From contig CM075770.1 of the NCBI GenBank assembly GCA_037974665.1, positions 62,507,850 to 62,571,849 of the forward strand: 64,000 nt of DNA, read 5' to 3'. Below are positions 34,716-46,283 of the stretch, piece by piece (within the stretch, counting starts at the first letter, position 1; each line of letters begins with the position of its first letter). A model generated the notes under the pieces. The model was given only the letters and a program-made list of their open reading frames with translations. It was not told the origin of the DNA and did no database searches. A program made the position numbers and the translations under genes. This DNA is from Ehretia macrophylla. Taxonomy: Eukaryota > Streptophyta > Magnoliopsida > Boraginales > Ehretiaceae.

Positions 34716-36516
34716 CTTCTTCTAATAGAACTCTGCATCCACTGAAATCCAACTCTGACTAATCTTCATCAGCTGCTGAGCAAGTATATTAATCAAGATA
34801 ACCAATAGGGAAGTTTAAGAAGAAATTCCAAGTAGTAATGCCGAATAAAGGCTCAAATATAGATACCGGACAAGAATCCCGTTGACACGAATACCGAAGA
34901 AGAATAAAATTCCAACCAAAAGCACCGAGATAATACCAATAAAGACTAAAGCAAAGATACTGTAGATAAATTCACATCACATATTAATGATAAGAAGAAT
35001 ACCGAATGAATACCCCATACACGAATCTCTAGTAGAAGTTCAACTATTACTGCCCGAGAATTCCAAACCAAGAAGCCAAATAAAGGCTCAAACAAAGGTT
35101 CCATCCAAAGGTCCAAAGAAGTACCTTGCTAGTCATGAATTTCATAGAACAATTCCCTGTTAAGAGTGCTGAAGAAAATACTAAGAACCCAATCAAATAA
35201 GTAGGTATCCAAATAATAACCCCATAGGACAACCAATTAGATTCCGAGTATCGCTATCAAATGCTGAGAAAAAAGTCTAAGGAATAGCAGAGAAAATATA
35301 ATGTGCCCAATAAGATAATCAAGTTGAATAACAAATATAGTTTCCCAGATAGACGAAAACCCTAAGGAAAATACCGAGCTGGTGCACAATATACAAAACC
35401 AAACTCTGAGGCCCCTGCACTGTTTGCTAAGTGAGAACTTCATACAACCTTGCCAATAAGGAAAATACCATTAGAATGCCCAATAAGAATTCCAAAGAGT
35501 ACCGTAAGTAGTACTATACAATAAGTATGATAGGAATTCCAAATACCAAACCTACTGAGGAACACTAAAGAAAATTCCTGAAACAATGCTCCAGTGAGAA
35601 AATACCAAAGATTGCCCAATAAGTAAGTACCAAATAAATGACCACCAAGAATTCTATAGAATGCCATTGAAGGATCTCCAATAAGGATGCCAGTAACACA
35701 CCAATAAAGACCGAGACTCATATGCCATAGATAATACCATACAGTAAGTCCGATTGAGATCCCAATAGCCAAGTCCACCGAGAAGTGCCAACAAAAGTTT
35801 CCAAAGAATGCCTAATAAGAAAACCAAGAATGCTCTCCAAAGAATAGCCAAATAGAACCTTAAAAGAAAACTACTCTTTCATAGTTGTTAAGCACAGAAG
35901 AGGACCCTAGAGATTCGCCAATAACTGAGCTCCAAAAGCAAACACCAACTTCCAAATCAAGGCTAGTTAAAAGCCATTCATTTCCTGCCAATCCATACAC
36001 TTTGAAAGGCCAACTATGAACCACTTTCTTCAGGGGAGAAAAAGGACTTACTTACCATTTCCACGGGACATGTATGAATGCCAAGATATCACATTTATAC
36101 ACATGCCTTAAACTATTATGCAAGCAAGTTTACAAAAGAGTTTATTCAACAAAGTCACTCAAGCACGACAATCAAGTCAACCACAACATAATCAATTCAA
36201 ATCACGGCATAGCCAATTCAAGACATTCCAATACACACATTACAAGCAATACTTCAAGCAAATAACAATTCACGAGGTCAATTCGATTCCCGATGCCAAT
36301 TCAATAGGTCAATTCAATACACAACTAGACACTTCACTTCACCTGAGAAACATTTAACACATAACACATAACTATATCACATAGGTGCATACATTCAAGT
36401 CAAGACACACAATCTCACATACAAGCATACACTTTCAAGACACACTTAACAAGCACACATTCAAGGATCACTACCCTCTAGACCGAGGACCCTATCCCGG
36501 CTTATGAGCTAAACAA
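34716..36516 (-). other. F3a non-coding interior
   Basis: From about 34790 to 35860 the plus strand is a chain of short degenerate units around AATACCGAATAAGAATTCC. On the minus strand this gives runs such as TTATTGG, and hence a 112-codon hydrophobic frame (35440-35778) that looks like an effect of the repeat. At 36046-36060 the minus strand reads AAATGGTAAGTAAGT, a strong 5' splice-site match also present in F3b. The part next to the primer site (about 36468-36516) is the conserved leader. I recognise no protein. Confidence 0.7.
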
Positions 36517-36528
36517 GCTCTGATACCA
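36517..36528 (-). promoter_or_regulatory. F3a primer binding site
   Basis: The minus strand reads TGGTATCAGAGC, two bases inside the 5' LTR, as for an initiator tRNA-Met primer. Confidence 0.92.
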
Positions 36529-36530
36529 CC

Positions 36531-39162
36531 TGTAACACCCCGATCCCTCTCGAGACTGGTGGTTCTATCAATCAATCTAATCACAACCCAATTCCAAACC
36601 CGGGCAAAATTTTTAGAGAAAGACGGACGGAGTCTCCCCTGTTCCTAGGCAAAATGTAAAACCTGTAATAGCATATAAGTGGACCAGCACCGTGTCCAAC
36701 CATACAAACACCTCAAGACCATCCGAGCCTTGGTTCTCAACAAGCGAACACAACCAAATATACATTTTCAATTTAAAAGCTAACCTATCTCTTTTCATCT
36801 TTGACAAGAACATTCATGCTAGGCAATTTAACTACACTAACCCATTACATAAAATAGACTATCATACCATTCTAACTCTTCCTTTGGGCATTACAACATA
36901 CATTAAAGTGAACTATTCTATCTGAATACATAAACTAGCTTTTCCAAATCACTTCAATAACCTAGAAAACTTAAATTACATTCCTTTTTAACATTAAATA
37001 CAAACAACACATGAAACATACATCTTTACATCTTTGACAACTCAAGCCACATAGCACGCAAGACAACTCTTCAAGCATGATCTTTCACGTAATCATGAAC
37101 TTTCTAGCTAACATGGCATTTTTTGAAATGTGGTGATGAGGAGTGAGTATACACAACATGTATACTCAGTGAGGGTGAGACAGATATCGAGGTAGAGAGA
37201 AAGAAGTTCGTGCAATGCAAATAGGTACAGCTAAGCAATATAATTGATAGGCAAACATTCAATATAAACAATCAATACAATAACTAATTAATAAAAGCAT
37301 TAACACAACCATTCAAAGCTATACCACACTCTGAAGGCTATGGTTCACTCGAGTCAGAAATATACCGATCATGACCTCGATGACTTTAACGATGACGCGC
37401 CGACTTACCCACCTTATAACTTCCGTTAGAGTACTCCGGACATACTTTGTCAATTCTACGACCCAAAACTCCCTGGGCGGCAACCCAAGCGAGAAAAGGG
37501 AATAGGACACGGAGCTAGAGCAACCAACACTGGCAACCCGAGGCTACCCAAAGAGGCCCATCACTCACACGCCTGACACTTATGCAATGCAATACAAGAT
37601 ATTTAACGATAATCGAGCAAGGCACTGAAGTGCAAGTCAGTAACAACATGCGATACAATAAGCACACAATAAGCAATTACAATCAATAAAATAACAAGAA
37701 CAACACTAACAAGCATTATCAACAATTGATATACAAATTCAATCTTAATCAACTTTAACAAGCATAACAAGCATTATTAAGCATTCTATAGGCATTACAC
37801 TATGAAAACACACAAAATCACAAAATGACCCCAACTTTCAAAACGCGACTACTTTCAAACGAGCCACGAGTTTTGGAAACCGACTTCACCAATCCTCCTA
37901 GGTCACCATAAGGCACGTCTAAAGACTCCAAAACCCTACTTAACCCTAGAATTCACGTAAAGTCCCGATTTTTCCCTTTGCTCGTTTGAACTACCGCTAC
38001 CCTAACCAAACACCAAACCAACGCCATAACCACACCAAAAGTGCTTCCATGGCCTCCCAAGATAATGCCATCACGCAAAATGATAAAATGCCAAACTTGA
38101 CCTAAACGACCCCAACTTTCTCTAAGCCATTTTCCTCCGTTTTCCATTACACCATCCAATTAAACCACACATTTAGGTATTCTAGCATATCTAGCACCTT
38201 CCTACATCAACAGAACGCATAACGGAGCAACTTCATCAAAACGGGGGTTTACTATTCATAATTTACTATTCAATTATCAATCTAAATTGCAATTTTGATA
38301 TTCAATTGTAGAAAATACTAAAAAGCTATAAATACATATTCTACGATTGCTACGGAACATTCTTTAAGCCTCAAAACGATCAAAATAACATTCTACGGAT
38401 AAAATCCAAAAATTAAAGTTAATACATAAAATATTCAAATGCGCAAATAAACATGAAACCCTCACCTAAGACGCTCCTAGACGCTAGGAAAACCACGCTG
38501 GATGCCTCGGAAACCACCCCGTGCAAGCTCACGCGAAGATTTGAAGTTTTGAAGATTGAAAATGTTTTTTTTTTCTCCTAGGAGTTTCGGCCTGCTCCTT
38601 TGTATTTTCAACTTTGTTCTTTTTTTATTTTGCAATTTTTTAAGCTTATAAGATAACAAGCCTTGGTCAAATGGTCAAACCCTTGGTCAACTAACTTAAG
38701 TTGGTCAATTTAGCCTATTTTTATGCATTTTAAAGCTATAATAACCAACACAAAATTAATTCTAGTTAACAACAAATAAAATATTAAATTTAAGACACCA
38801 AAATACTAGTTTTCACTATTTGCTGAGGACTAGAAATCATTTCCTAACTATTGCTCTCGATATGCTATGCACTTTGCGACAATAAAAGAATAACAATTAA
38901 ATCTCAAAGAATTTAAGAAAATATAATTTTCGGAAAGTAACATAGTTCAAAATTTACTCTGGCTCGGAGCTACTTTTCATTTAATTGAAAACCGAGCATT
39001 AAGGTGCAAGAAAAATAAAACCGATTAACATAAATATGAAAATAAAGCTACAAATGAATGTTTAACTAAAATAAACACATAATTCAATGCTAACATTTAA
39101 GATAACACTTAATTAAATGCAATTAAATGCCATTGAATGCATGTCGGGTTCGGGTTATCACA
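36531..39162 (-). repeat. F3a 5' LTR
   Basis: Pairs with 32047-34679. It carries the hairpin GAGTATAC...GTATACTC (37145-37167), one base pair longer than in the left LTR. Small frames here (for example 37319-37510 and 37953-38159) are not conserved as proteins between the two LTRs. Confidence 0.9.
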
Positions 39163-41187
39163 GCCGTCCACCTCTACGAGAAGAAATGAGGAATTTTCAT
39201 CTTCAAAACTTGATCTTGGATGCTCCCTAAAGCTTCTACAAGTGATATCAACCTAGCTCAAGCTTGTTCTTGCATCTACTAAGCTTGTTTATGTGAGGGA
39301 GTTACATATTTCTTGTTTTAAAGTTGGTGCATATATATATGAAATTTCCTATCATGTTGAATTTAACTATATTACTTGTTATAAATGCTTGTTATATGGT
39401 CTTTAAAGCCTATAGAACTCTTTTGTATAGCTTGATAACATATGCTATGGTTGATTGTAGAGATTGAACAAAGAATATGATGAATAGTGCTTGTTGTTAG
39501 GGTTTTGAATGAATTTGCTAATTAGCTTGAATTGAGACACCAAATAGATGCTCTAGGCCCTAGTGAAGCTTGTTGAAAAGCCACGTGAAGTTGAATCAAC
39601 CAAAACCGAGCTAAATTGCGTAATTAGTCGACTTTAAAAATGGAACTTTTCTCGTTGAGCAATCCGGGAAAGTTTGGGCTATGATTTGGGTATCCTTGGG
39701 GAAAGGAAGCACTTTTGGTACTTTCGTTATACAAAAATGGGGTTCGGTTAGTATAGTTGTAGTTCAAACCCGCTTGGGGCCTTCCCGAACTTTTGCTTCA
39801 AAGATGGGTTTTTATGATTTTAATAGACGACTTTGGGCTTAATTAAGAATATAGTACGATTAGGATATGGTTTGGAAACCTTGAAACGTGCACAGGAGAA
39901 AGAAATCTTGGTTAAAGAAAGGGGAAAAGTAGTTTTTAGCCATTCTTGTTGCATTGAGAACTTGTTGTTGAGTTGACTTGTATTTTTTATTGACTATCCA
40001 AAGTATAATGAAGTTAATTTAGTTGATTGTGAGGAAAGATTTGGTTGATTGCTACTTTTAATTCTCTAAAGCCAATTCGTGCTATTGTGAACTTATATTA
40101 TGCATATATGTGAGGGCAACTTACTTTGTCGACCCTCTTATGTGTTATTTGATATCTTGAATTATTGTGACTTGTCTCGGGGTCGCGCAACCTATTCGGA
40201 CATAGTAGCATCGAGAAACACGAGCGGCGTCAGGCTTGTCGTGCTCCCTCGACTACCATGGTGCCTATTCCCTTCTCGCTGAGGCATACTCCACTACCCT
40301 AGAGGCGTGGTTTACCTGCTGGGCATGGACCTACCTCAGGAGAAAGGGTCGTAGGATCGGGATACATCCGAAGTATCCCAACTTGTTGGTGTTTGGGGTT
40401 TGCCGACATTTGCGTGAAGCTCATGGCTCGTGGCTCGTGGTTCATGATTGAAAACTTGAAGTGGATCTATATCCTTTTTAATGTGGTTAATTACTTGGCT
40501 TTCTATCTTGTTGGTTTATGTTGTATAGATACAATTTCTTGTGTTTGCATATCATATTGCACGCCCGATATGTTGCATCACTACCCTTGCTAGGAAACAT
40601 TGTTGCTCACTCCTTATTTAATATGTTTTAGGAAAAGCTGAGGTGAATCCCCAGCTGATAGAAGTAGAGGAAGAAGAAAAAGTTCACGTAGATCAGAATC
40701 TGTGACTTTGTGTGCTAAGGTGGATCTTATGTGCAATTTGCGTGGAGTTCATGTTAAATGTTGTATTTTGAGACCTTGGGGTCTTGTATATATGTTGGTA
40801 GTTGAAGTCTTGTATGTTAGAGAAAGATGTTGGATTGTAATAATGGATTTTAGATTTCATCTTCTATTGCATGCTTGGAGTGTTTATTATCCTACAAATA
40901 GAACTTAAAATTATAATTGTATCTAACTACTTTTGGTTAAAGCCAACTTGCCTCGCATGGTTGTGTGCTTAAGTAGATTGATGTTGCCCTAAGGCTCGGA
41001 TGGCCTTGTGAATTTGACTTGGCTTTGGAAACGTTAGAAGATAGATTGTATAAATTGTTGTTTGTGGTTCCAATGTTATATGTGACTATTCGCAGGTAAC
41101 GGTTTAGTCCTTGGTAAAGAGGAGACTCTGTCCAAGTGACGGGTCCGAGCTTGACCTTTAGCGTGGGGTTGGGTTCGGGGCGTTACG
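39163..41187 (+). repeat. array LTR3, 3' part
   Basis: Continues LTR3 after F3a. Joined to 31584-32046 without the second duplication it gives about 2,483 bp, equal to LTR2. It ends GTTACG instead of GTTACA. The palindrome at 40181-40192 has one change (GGTCGCGCAACC). Confidence 0.92.
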
Positions 41188-41194
41188 CTTTAGG

Positions 41195-41206
41195 TGGTAT
41201 CAAAGC
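41195..41206 (+). promoter_or_regulatory. primer binding site, copy 3 (one change)
   Basis: TGGTATCAAAGC, one base different from copies 1 and 2, seven bases after LTR3. Confidence 0.9.
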
Positions 41207-41501
41207 TACTTGAATGAATGAAGCCGGGTTAACTTCCTTGGCATATGGGTAGTGGTCTATATGTGAAAGTGAATTATGTGAATATGTGATTGTTTAATTG
41301 TTTAAGTACTTGGATAATAGACATGCTAACATGAAAAGGAATGATAAAGCATGATATTATAAGAATATGAAAAGTTTAGTGTTTAATGTTGTTAAGTGTT
41401 TTATATGTTTCTTATGTGAGTAAAATGTTTGAAAACAATGTGTACATTATCTTTGCATAGTCTATTTGTCTATTATAATATTATGTTCTTCTAGCATTGA
41501 A
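41207..41501 (+). other. untranslated leader, copy 3
   Basis: Same as 16602-16896 with scattered changes and no long frame; ends at the gag ATG (41502). Confidence 0.6.
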
Positions 41502-42059
41502 ATGAGGAGACGGGGTAGACCAAGGAGAGAGCCGGAGGAAGCTCCCAGACAGGATGTACCGGGGCAAGGTGCAGGGGCAGCCGGGGATGTACCGCAGGGT
41601 CAGGAACTGAGTAATGCTCAGATTTTGGCCACAATGGCCACCGCAATGAATACCATAGCTCAGTTTATGGTTCAGCAGGGTACAATAGGTGTCGGCAGGG
41701 GTAATCAAGCTACCAGAGCAGAGGACAGTGGTGCTGCAGGGGGTAACTTGTATAATAAGTTCCTGCATCATGGGGCATATAGTTTTTATGGTGAGCCTGA
41801 TGACATGAAAGCAGAGATGTGGTTGAGCAAATTTGAGAAAGTCGTTGTGATACTTGAGTGCAACGATGAAAGAAAGATTACTTATGCTGCTTTCTTAATG
41901 GAGGGTGACGCTGAGGAGTGGTGGCACACTATTAGAGAAAAATGGGATGCTGAGAGGGTCCAGCATGTATGGGGTGACTTTGTTCGTGAGTTTCGGGATA
42001 AATATATATCGGTTGTAGCTCATGAGAGACATCAGGATGAATTCATAGCTTTAAGATAG
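41502..42059 (+). pseudogene. gag: gag N-terminus and capsid, copy 3
   Basis: The best-preserved gag in the window, 186 codons from ATG 41502. It starts with an arginine-rich stretch, then an alanine- and glycine-rich linker, then the capsid motifs W-L-S-K-F-E-K and E-E-W-W. It stops at CAG to TAG (42057) just before the V-D-Q-Y-E-A-T-F segment, which continues in frame. The frame is also open for 12 codons upstream of the ATG, but only the ATG is shared with copy 1. Confidence 0.88.
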
Positions 42060-42779
42060 GGAAACATGACTGTAGACCAGTATGAGGCTACTTTCACTAG
42101 ACTTTCTCGATATGTACCAGCTTTAGTTCAGCCGAAGGATGTGAAGATCTAGAGATTTATCACAGGGTTGAGGAGTGACATCATGCTTAATTTGTTTTCG
42201 TAAGATTATCCGAGCTATGCTGCAGTAGTCAAGGCCGTATCGAGATATGAGAAATGCAAGGCAGATGTGTTAGCTCAGTCTAGTCAGTCAAGCAAACGTC
42301 AGTTTCAGTCTCAGAGTTAGGGTTATCAGAGGCAGTATCAGCAGCCTATTCAGACTCAGCAGCCTAGGCAGACCCAAAGCTATCCAGGACCAGTTCAGGT
42401 ACAGTCACAGCTGAGACCAGCTCAGAGCCAGCCACAGGGACAGTCACAAACCCGACCAATAACTACTAGATCTCAACAGGATAGTTCAGCTACATCTACT
42501 TATAGGGCCTCTACAGGAGGTGCTGTTGCTAAGAAGAACCTACAGTGTACTCATTGCAACTGCAAAGGCCACACGGAAGCTGAGTGTTGGAGGAAATTGG
42601 GCCGTTGCACAGGTTGTGGCAATGATCAGCATAGAGTTAGAGATTGCCGCAAGTTTAAATATGGTTAGGGACAGACTTCAGGCCAGGGTGCCCAGACTAG
42701 AGCTTCAGGAGCAACTACTGTACCGCCAGGTCAGGCACGGGTATTTGCACTCGACCAGGAGGAGCATCTAGAGACGACG
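42060..42779 (+). pseudogene. gag C-terminus with zinc knuckles, copy 3
   Basis: Continues gag with several stops (near 42150, 42201 and 42318), a glutamine-rich linker and two CCHC zinc knuckles. Both keep all their cysteines in this copy (C-T-H-C...G-H...E-C and C-T-G-C...H...D-C), about 42545-42650. A TAG at 42666 follows. The true frame then runs on to the protease; the ORF at 42520-42771 is a shifted frame. Confidence 0.8.
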
Positions 42780-43400
42780 GTGGTGGTGGAAGGTACTTTT
42801 CTTATTAATAGTCAGCCGGTAGTAGTTTTGATTGACACCGGGGCTACACATTCATTCATTACTCCTGTATGTGCACAGTCTACTACATTAAAAGTTGATA
42901 AACTATCGTATGTGATTGAAGTAGGTAATCCTTTGGGTACTAAATTTGTTACGGTGTCTATGTGTAAAGATTGTAATATTTGCATTGAGGGTCACATGTA
43001 TCCTATTGAATTGATAATCATGCCATTTCAGGACTTTCAAGTTATCTTGGGGATGGATTAGTTGGGGCGATATTATGCATGTTTGGCCTGTAGGAGGAAA
43101 GTTATAACTTTAGAAGTACTTAACCAACCTGTTATTAAAGTAATTGGGAGTCGGAAATCTACTAGGACTCGTATCATATCTTCTATTAAAGCTACTAAAA
43201 TGTTTAGTAAAGGTTGTGATGCATATTTAGCTTATTTAATTAATCAGCCTGGATATAAATTGAAATTGAATGAAGTACCTGTTATAAAAGAGTTTTCGGG
43301 GGTTTTCCCTGAGGAGTTGCTTGAATTATCACCTGATAGGGAGATTGGGTTTGTGATTGACTTGTTGCCGGGAACTAGAATTGCTCCCCCTGAGTTGTAG
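42780..43400 (+). pseudogene. protease and linker to reverse transcriptase, copy 3
   Basis: Protease with intact D-T-G-A at 42834-42845, a TAG replacing Trp in the V-I-L-G-M-D-W-L motif (43059), and the linker with V-F-P-E-E-L. A 24-base deletion removes eight residues before A-P-P-E-L. It ends at TAG 43398-43400 (CAG in the parent). Confidence 0.87.
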
Positions 43401-44345
43401 AAATTGAAAATTCAGCTACAGGGTTTACTTGAGAAAGGTTTTATTCAGCCTAGTTTGTCACTGTGGGGTGCTCCCGTGTTATTTGTGAAAAAGAAAGATG
43501 GTACTCTGCGTTTGTGCATTGATTATCGAGGTCTTAATCAGGTGACGGTGAAAAATAAATATCGTTTGCCCTTAATTGGGGAGTTGTTTGATCAGCTGCA
43601 GGGAGCTGTTATGTTTTCTAAATTTGACTTGAGGCAGGGCTATTATTAATTGCGAATCCGTAGAGAAGATGTACCTAAGACTGCATTTGGAACCAGGTAC
43701 GACCACTATGAGTTTGTTGTTTTACCATTTGGTTTGACAAATGCTCCAGCCGCCTTTATGGATTTGATGCAGAGAGTATTTCAACCCTATCTTGATCAGT
43801 TTGTTGTGATTTTTATTGATGATATATTAGTGTATTCTAAATCTGAGTCAGAGCATGAAGAACGTTTGAGAATTGTGCTTCGAACCCTGCAAGAACATAA
43901 ATTGTTTGCCAAATTTAGCAAATGAGAATTCTGGTTGAAACAGGTTGCCTTTTTTGGCCATATCATTTCACAGGAGGGAATATATGTTGATCCTGCTAAA
44001 ATTGAGGTGGTTATGTTATGGAAAAGACCCGAGATTGTCACGGAAGTTTGTAGCTTCCTGGGATTGGTGGGCTATTATAGGCGATTTGTTAAGGACTTTT
44101 CAAAGATTACGGGGCCATTGACTACATTAACCCAGAAGAAAACTGTGTTTAATTGGGATGATAGATGTGAAGCCATTTTCCAAGAGTTAAAAAAGAGACT
44201 TACCACTACACCTATCCTTGCATTGCCTAAGGGGACTGAAAACTTGGTAATTTACAGTGATGCTTTGAAAGAAGGCTTGGGTTGTGTTCTTATGCAAAAT
44301 GGTAAAGTGATAGCTTATGCCTCTAGGAAATTGAAACCATATTAA
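43401..44345 (+). pseudogene. reverse transcriptase and start of RNase H, copy 3
   Basis: Contains [31 protein letters not shown] and the catalytic F-I-D-D at 43812-43823. All are in one frame, broken only by stops at 43647 and 43923. It continues through the thumb and connection into RNase H (V-I-Y-S-D) and stops at 44343 (GAA to TAA). This is the least shifted reverse transcriptase of the three copies. Confidence 0.9.
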
Positions 44346-45072
44346 CTCAATTATCCTACACATGATCTTGAGCTTGCCGGTGTTGTATTTGCACTGAAGA
44401 AATGGCATCATTATTTGTGGGGTAATAAATTTGAGATATTTACTGACCATAAAAGTTTAAAATATCTGTTTTCTCAAAAAGATCTAAATATGAGGCAAAG
44501 GCATTGGCTAGAACTGTTAAATGATTATAATTGTACCATTAGCTATTTGGCAGGAAAAGCTAATACTGTTGCAGATGCATTGAGCCAAAAAGCTTATGTG
44601 GCTAGATTGATAATCAAGGACTGGGAGATTGTGGAAGAACTATGTTTGTGGAAAACAAAGGCTTCTAGATCAGGTATTCAATTTGCTAGCCAACAAATCC
44701 AATCTCTATTGCTATCTCGAATCAGAGAAGCGCAACTATCTGATCCTCAGTTAATAAAGCTTCTAGAGAAATCAAAAGGGGGGAGTCCGACTTCAAGTTG
44801 CATGATGATGGATTACTCACATACAAGAATAGAATCTGCATTCCTAGTAATTGACTGTGAAAGATGAGATTCTTGCTGAGGCTCATAGTTCTAAATACAC
44901 AATTCATCCTGGAAGCACTAAAATGTACAGAGATTTAAAATAGAATTTCTAGTGGAACAACATGAAGAGAGAGATAGCTTAATATGTAGCTAAGTGTTTG
45001 ACTTGTCAGAAAGTTAAGGCAGAACATCAGAGACCGGCAGGATTGTTGTAGCCATTGGAGATTCCAAGTTAC
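44346..45072 (+). pseudogene. RNase H end and integrase zinc region, copy 3
   Basis: F-T-D-H-K-S-L-K-Y is intact, as is N-T-V-A-D-A-L-S. A one-base loss in a G run near 44775 gives a non-native tail up to 44867. Further stops lie in the zinc region (near 44940 and 44980). The 17-base deletion just before the integrase core (near 45066) shifts the frame again. Confidence 0.86.
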
Positions 45073-45073
45073 T

Positions 45074-45764
45074 ATGGACCTTGTTTCTGATTTACCGAGA
45101 TCACCGCGAGGTAATGATTCCGTTTGGTTAGTCGTTGACAGGTTGACGAAGAGTTCACATTTTATTGCTACAAAGAAAACATATTCTATTGATAAATTGG
45201 TCGAGCTATATGTTGAAAATATTGTGAGATTGCAAGGAGTCCCATATCAGATAGTGTCAGATAGGGATCCCAGGTTTACATCACAGTTCTAGCAGAAACT
45301 ACAAATGGCTTTAGGGACTAATTTTAGTTTTAGTACTGCATATCACCCGTAGACGGATGGCAAGTCAGAGAGGACTATTAGGATACTAGAAGACATGTTG
45401 CGAGCTTGTGTTGTGGATTTTGGCAAAAGTTGGGAGAAGTACCTACCTTTAGCGGAGTTTGCTTATAATAACAGTTATCAGGCTACTATTGGTATGGCAC
45501 CCTACGAAGCACTATATGGGCGGAAATATAGGTCTCCATTGTATTGGGAAGAGGTAGGTGAGATGAAAACAGTTGATCCAGCTATTCTACCTAAGATGAT
45601 CAAAATGGTGGATAATGTGAAGCTTATAAAGAAAAGGATGCTTACAGCTCAAAATATAGAAGAATTATGCTGATAGACGTCGACAAGACTTAGTATTTTC
45701 AAAGGGTGATCGTGTATTCTTGAAGATCTCTCCGCGTAAAGGTTTGATTCAACACGAAAAATGA
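45074..45764 (+). pseudogene. integrase core, copy 3
   Basis: Has M-D-L-V with the first catalytic aspartate, V-S-D-R-D with the second and S-E-R-T with the glutamate. Stops lie near 45290 (TGG to TAG in Q-F-W) and 45349 (CAG to TAG in P-Q-T-D-G). The second open piece, 45395-45673, covers A-E-F-A-Y-N-N-S-Y and R-S-P-L-Y-W, then a two-base loss shifts the frame. It ends at the shared stop, 45762. Confidence 0.87.
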
Positions 45765-45785
45765 GGTAAACTTAGCCCTAGATAC

Positions 45786-46283
45786 GTGGGACCATTTGAA
45801 ATCATTGAGAAGGTTGGGGATTTAGCTTATAGATTGGCATTACCTCCGAGTTTGGGTTGGATTCATGATGTTTTCCATGTGTCACTATTGAGGAAATATA
45901 ATCCTGATCTGTCGCACATTATTGAGCCAGAACCGTTGGAGATTGATGAGTCTTTAGTATACGTTAAGAAACCTCTTCGAGTGGTTGACCAAAAGATTCA
46001 GGAACTTCGAACTAAAAGCATTCCTACGGTAAAAGTTCTTTGGGATCATCACGGAGTTGAGGATGCCACTTGGGAACGAGAAGATCAGATCAGAGAGAAG
46101 TACCCGGAGTTGTTTTCTGAATCATGTAAGAATTGCGAGGACGCAATTAGTTTAAGGGGGAGAGGGTGTGACGCCCGAGAAATTCTTTATAAATTCCTTA
46201 TAGCTGTTGCATACCTACTTGCACATTCTTACGTGCATCAACTTTCTTGCTTAATTGCTTTTATTAGAGGTCACTATTCATAA
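45786..46283 (+). pseudogene. pol C-terminus with chromodomain, copy 3, running into LTR4
   Basis: An uninterrupted 165 codons: [20 protein letters not shown] and a chromodomain at about 45972-46120. The frame then crosses an intact hairpin (46131-46148) and polypurine tract (46154-46166) and continues 39 codons into LTR4 to TAA 46281. This is the cleanest copy of this part of pol. Confidence 0.9.
46154..46166 (+). promoter_or_regulatory. polypurine tract, copy 3
   Basis: AAGGGGGAGAGGG directly before LTR4, identical to copy 1. Copy 2 has AAGGGGGATAGGG at 31571-31583. Confidence 0.9.

Larger units (their letters stand above)
32047..39162 (-). mobile_element. non-autonomous LTR retrotransposon F3a (LARD-like), complete
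   Basis: Inserted in LTR3 in the opposite orientation. It has two LTRs of about 2.63 kb (32047-34679 and 36531-39162), a non-coding interior of about 1.85 kb, TG...CA ends and the target duplication GCCAT/GCCGT. On the minus strand the order is 5' LTR, tRNA-iMet primer site (36517-36528), interior, hairpin, polypurine tract, 3' LTR. No gag or pol is present. By my reading the first ~195 bases of the two LTRs differ at about 11 positions, so the insertion is not very recent. A sister copy lies in LTR4 (48640-55476). Confidence 0.92.
41502..46283 (+). pseudogene. gag-pol: gag-pol pseudogene, array copy 3
   Basis: Same domain order as copies 1 and 2, with ATG at 41502 and the most complete gag. 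In-frame stops include 42057, 42666, 43059, 43398-43400, 43647, 43923 and 44343. There is a 24-base in-frame deletion before reverse transcriptase (near 43377), one-base deletions near 44775 and 44850, a 17-base deletion before the first integrase aspartate (near 45066), and a two-base loss near 45656. The stop at 45762 is shared with copies 1 and 2. No later element interrupts this interior. The last ~117 bases lie in LTR4. Confidence 0.93.

Noticed and set aside
35440..35778. Hydrophobic 112-codon minus-strand frame that looks like a membrane protein (also 51366-52139)
   Set aside because: It comes from the degenerate TTATTGG-type repeat. Boundaries and frame differ between F3a and F3b, and no known domain is visible.
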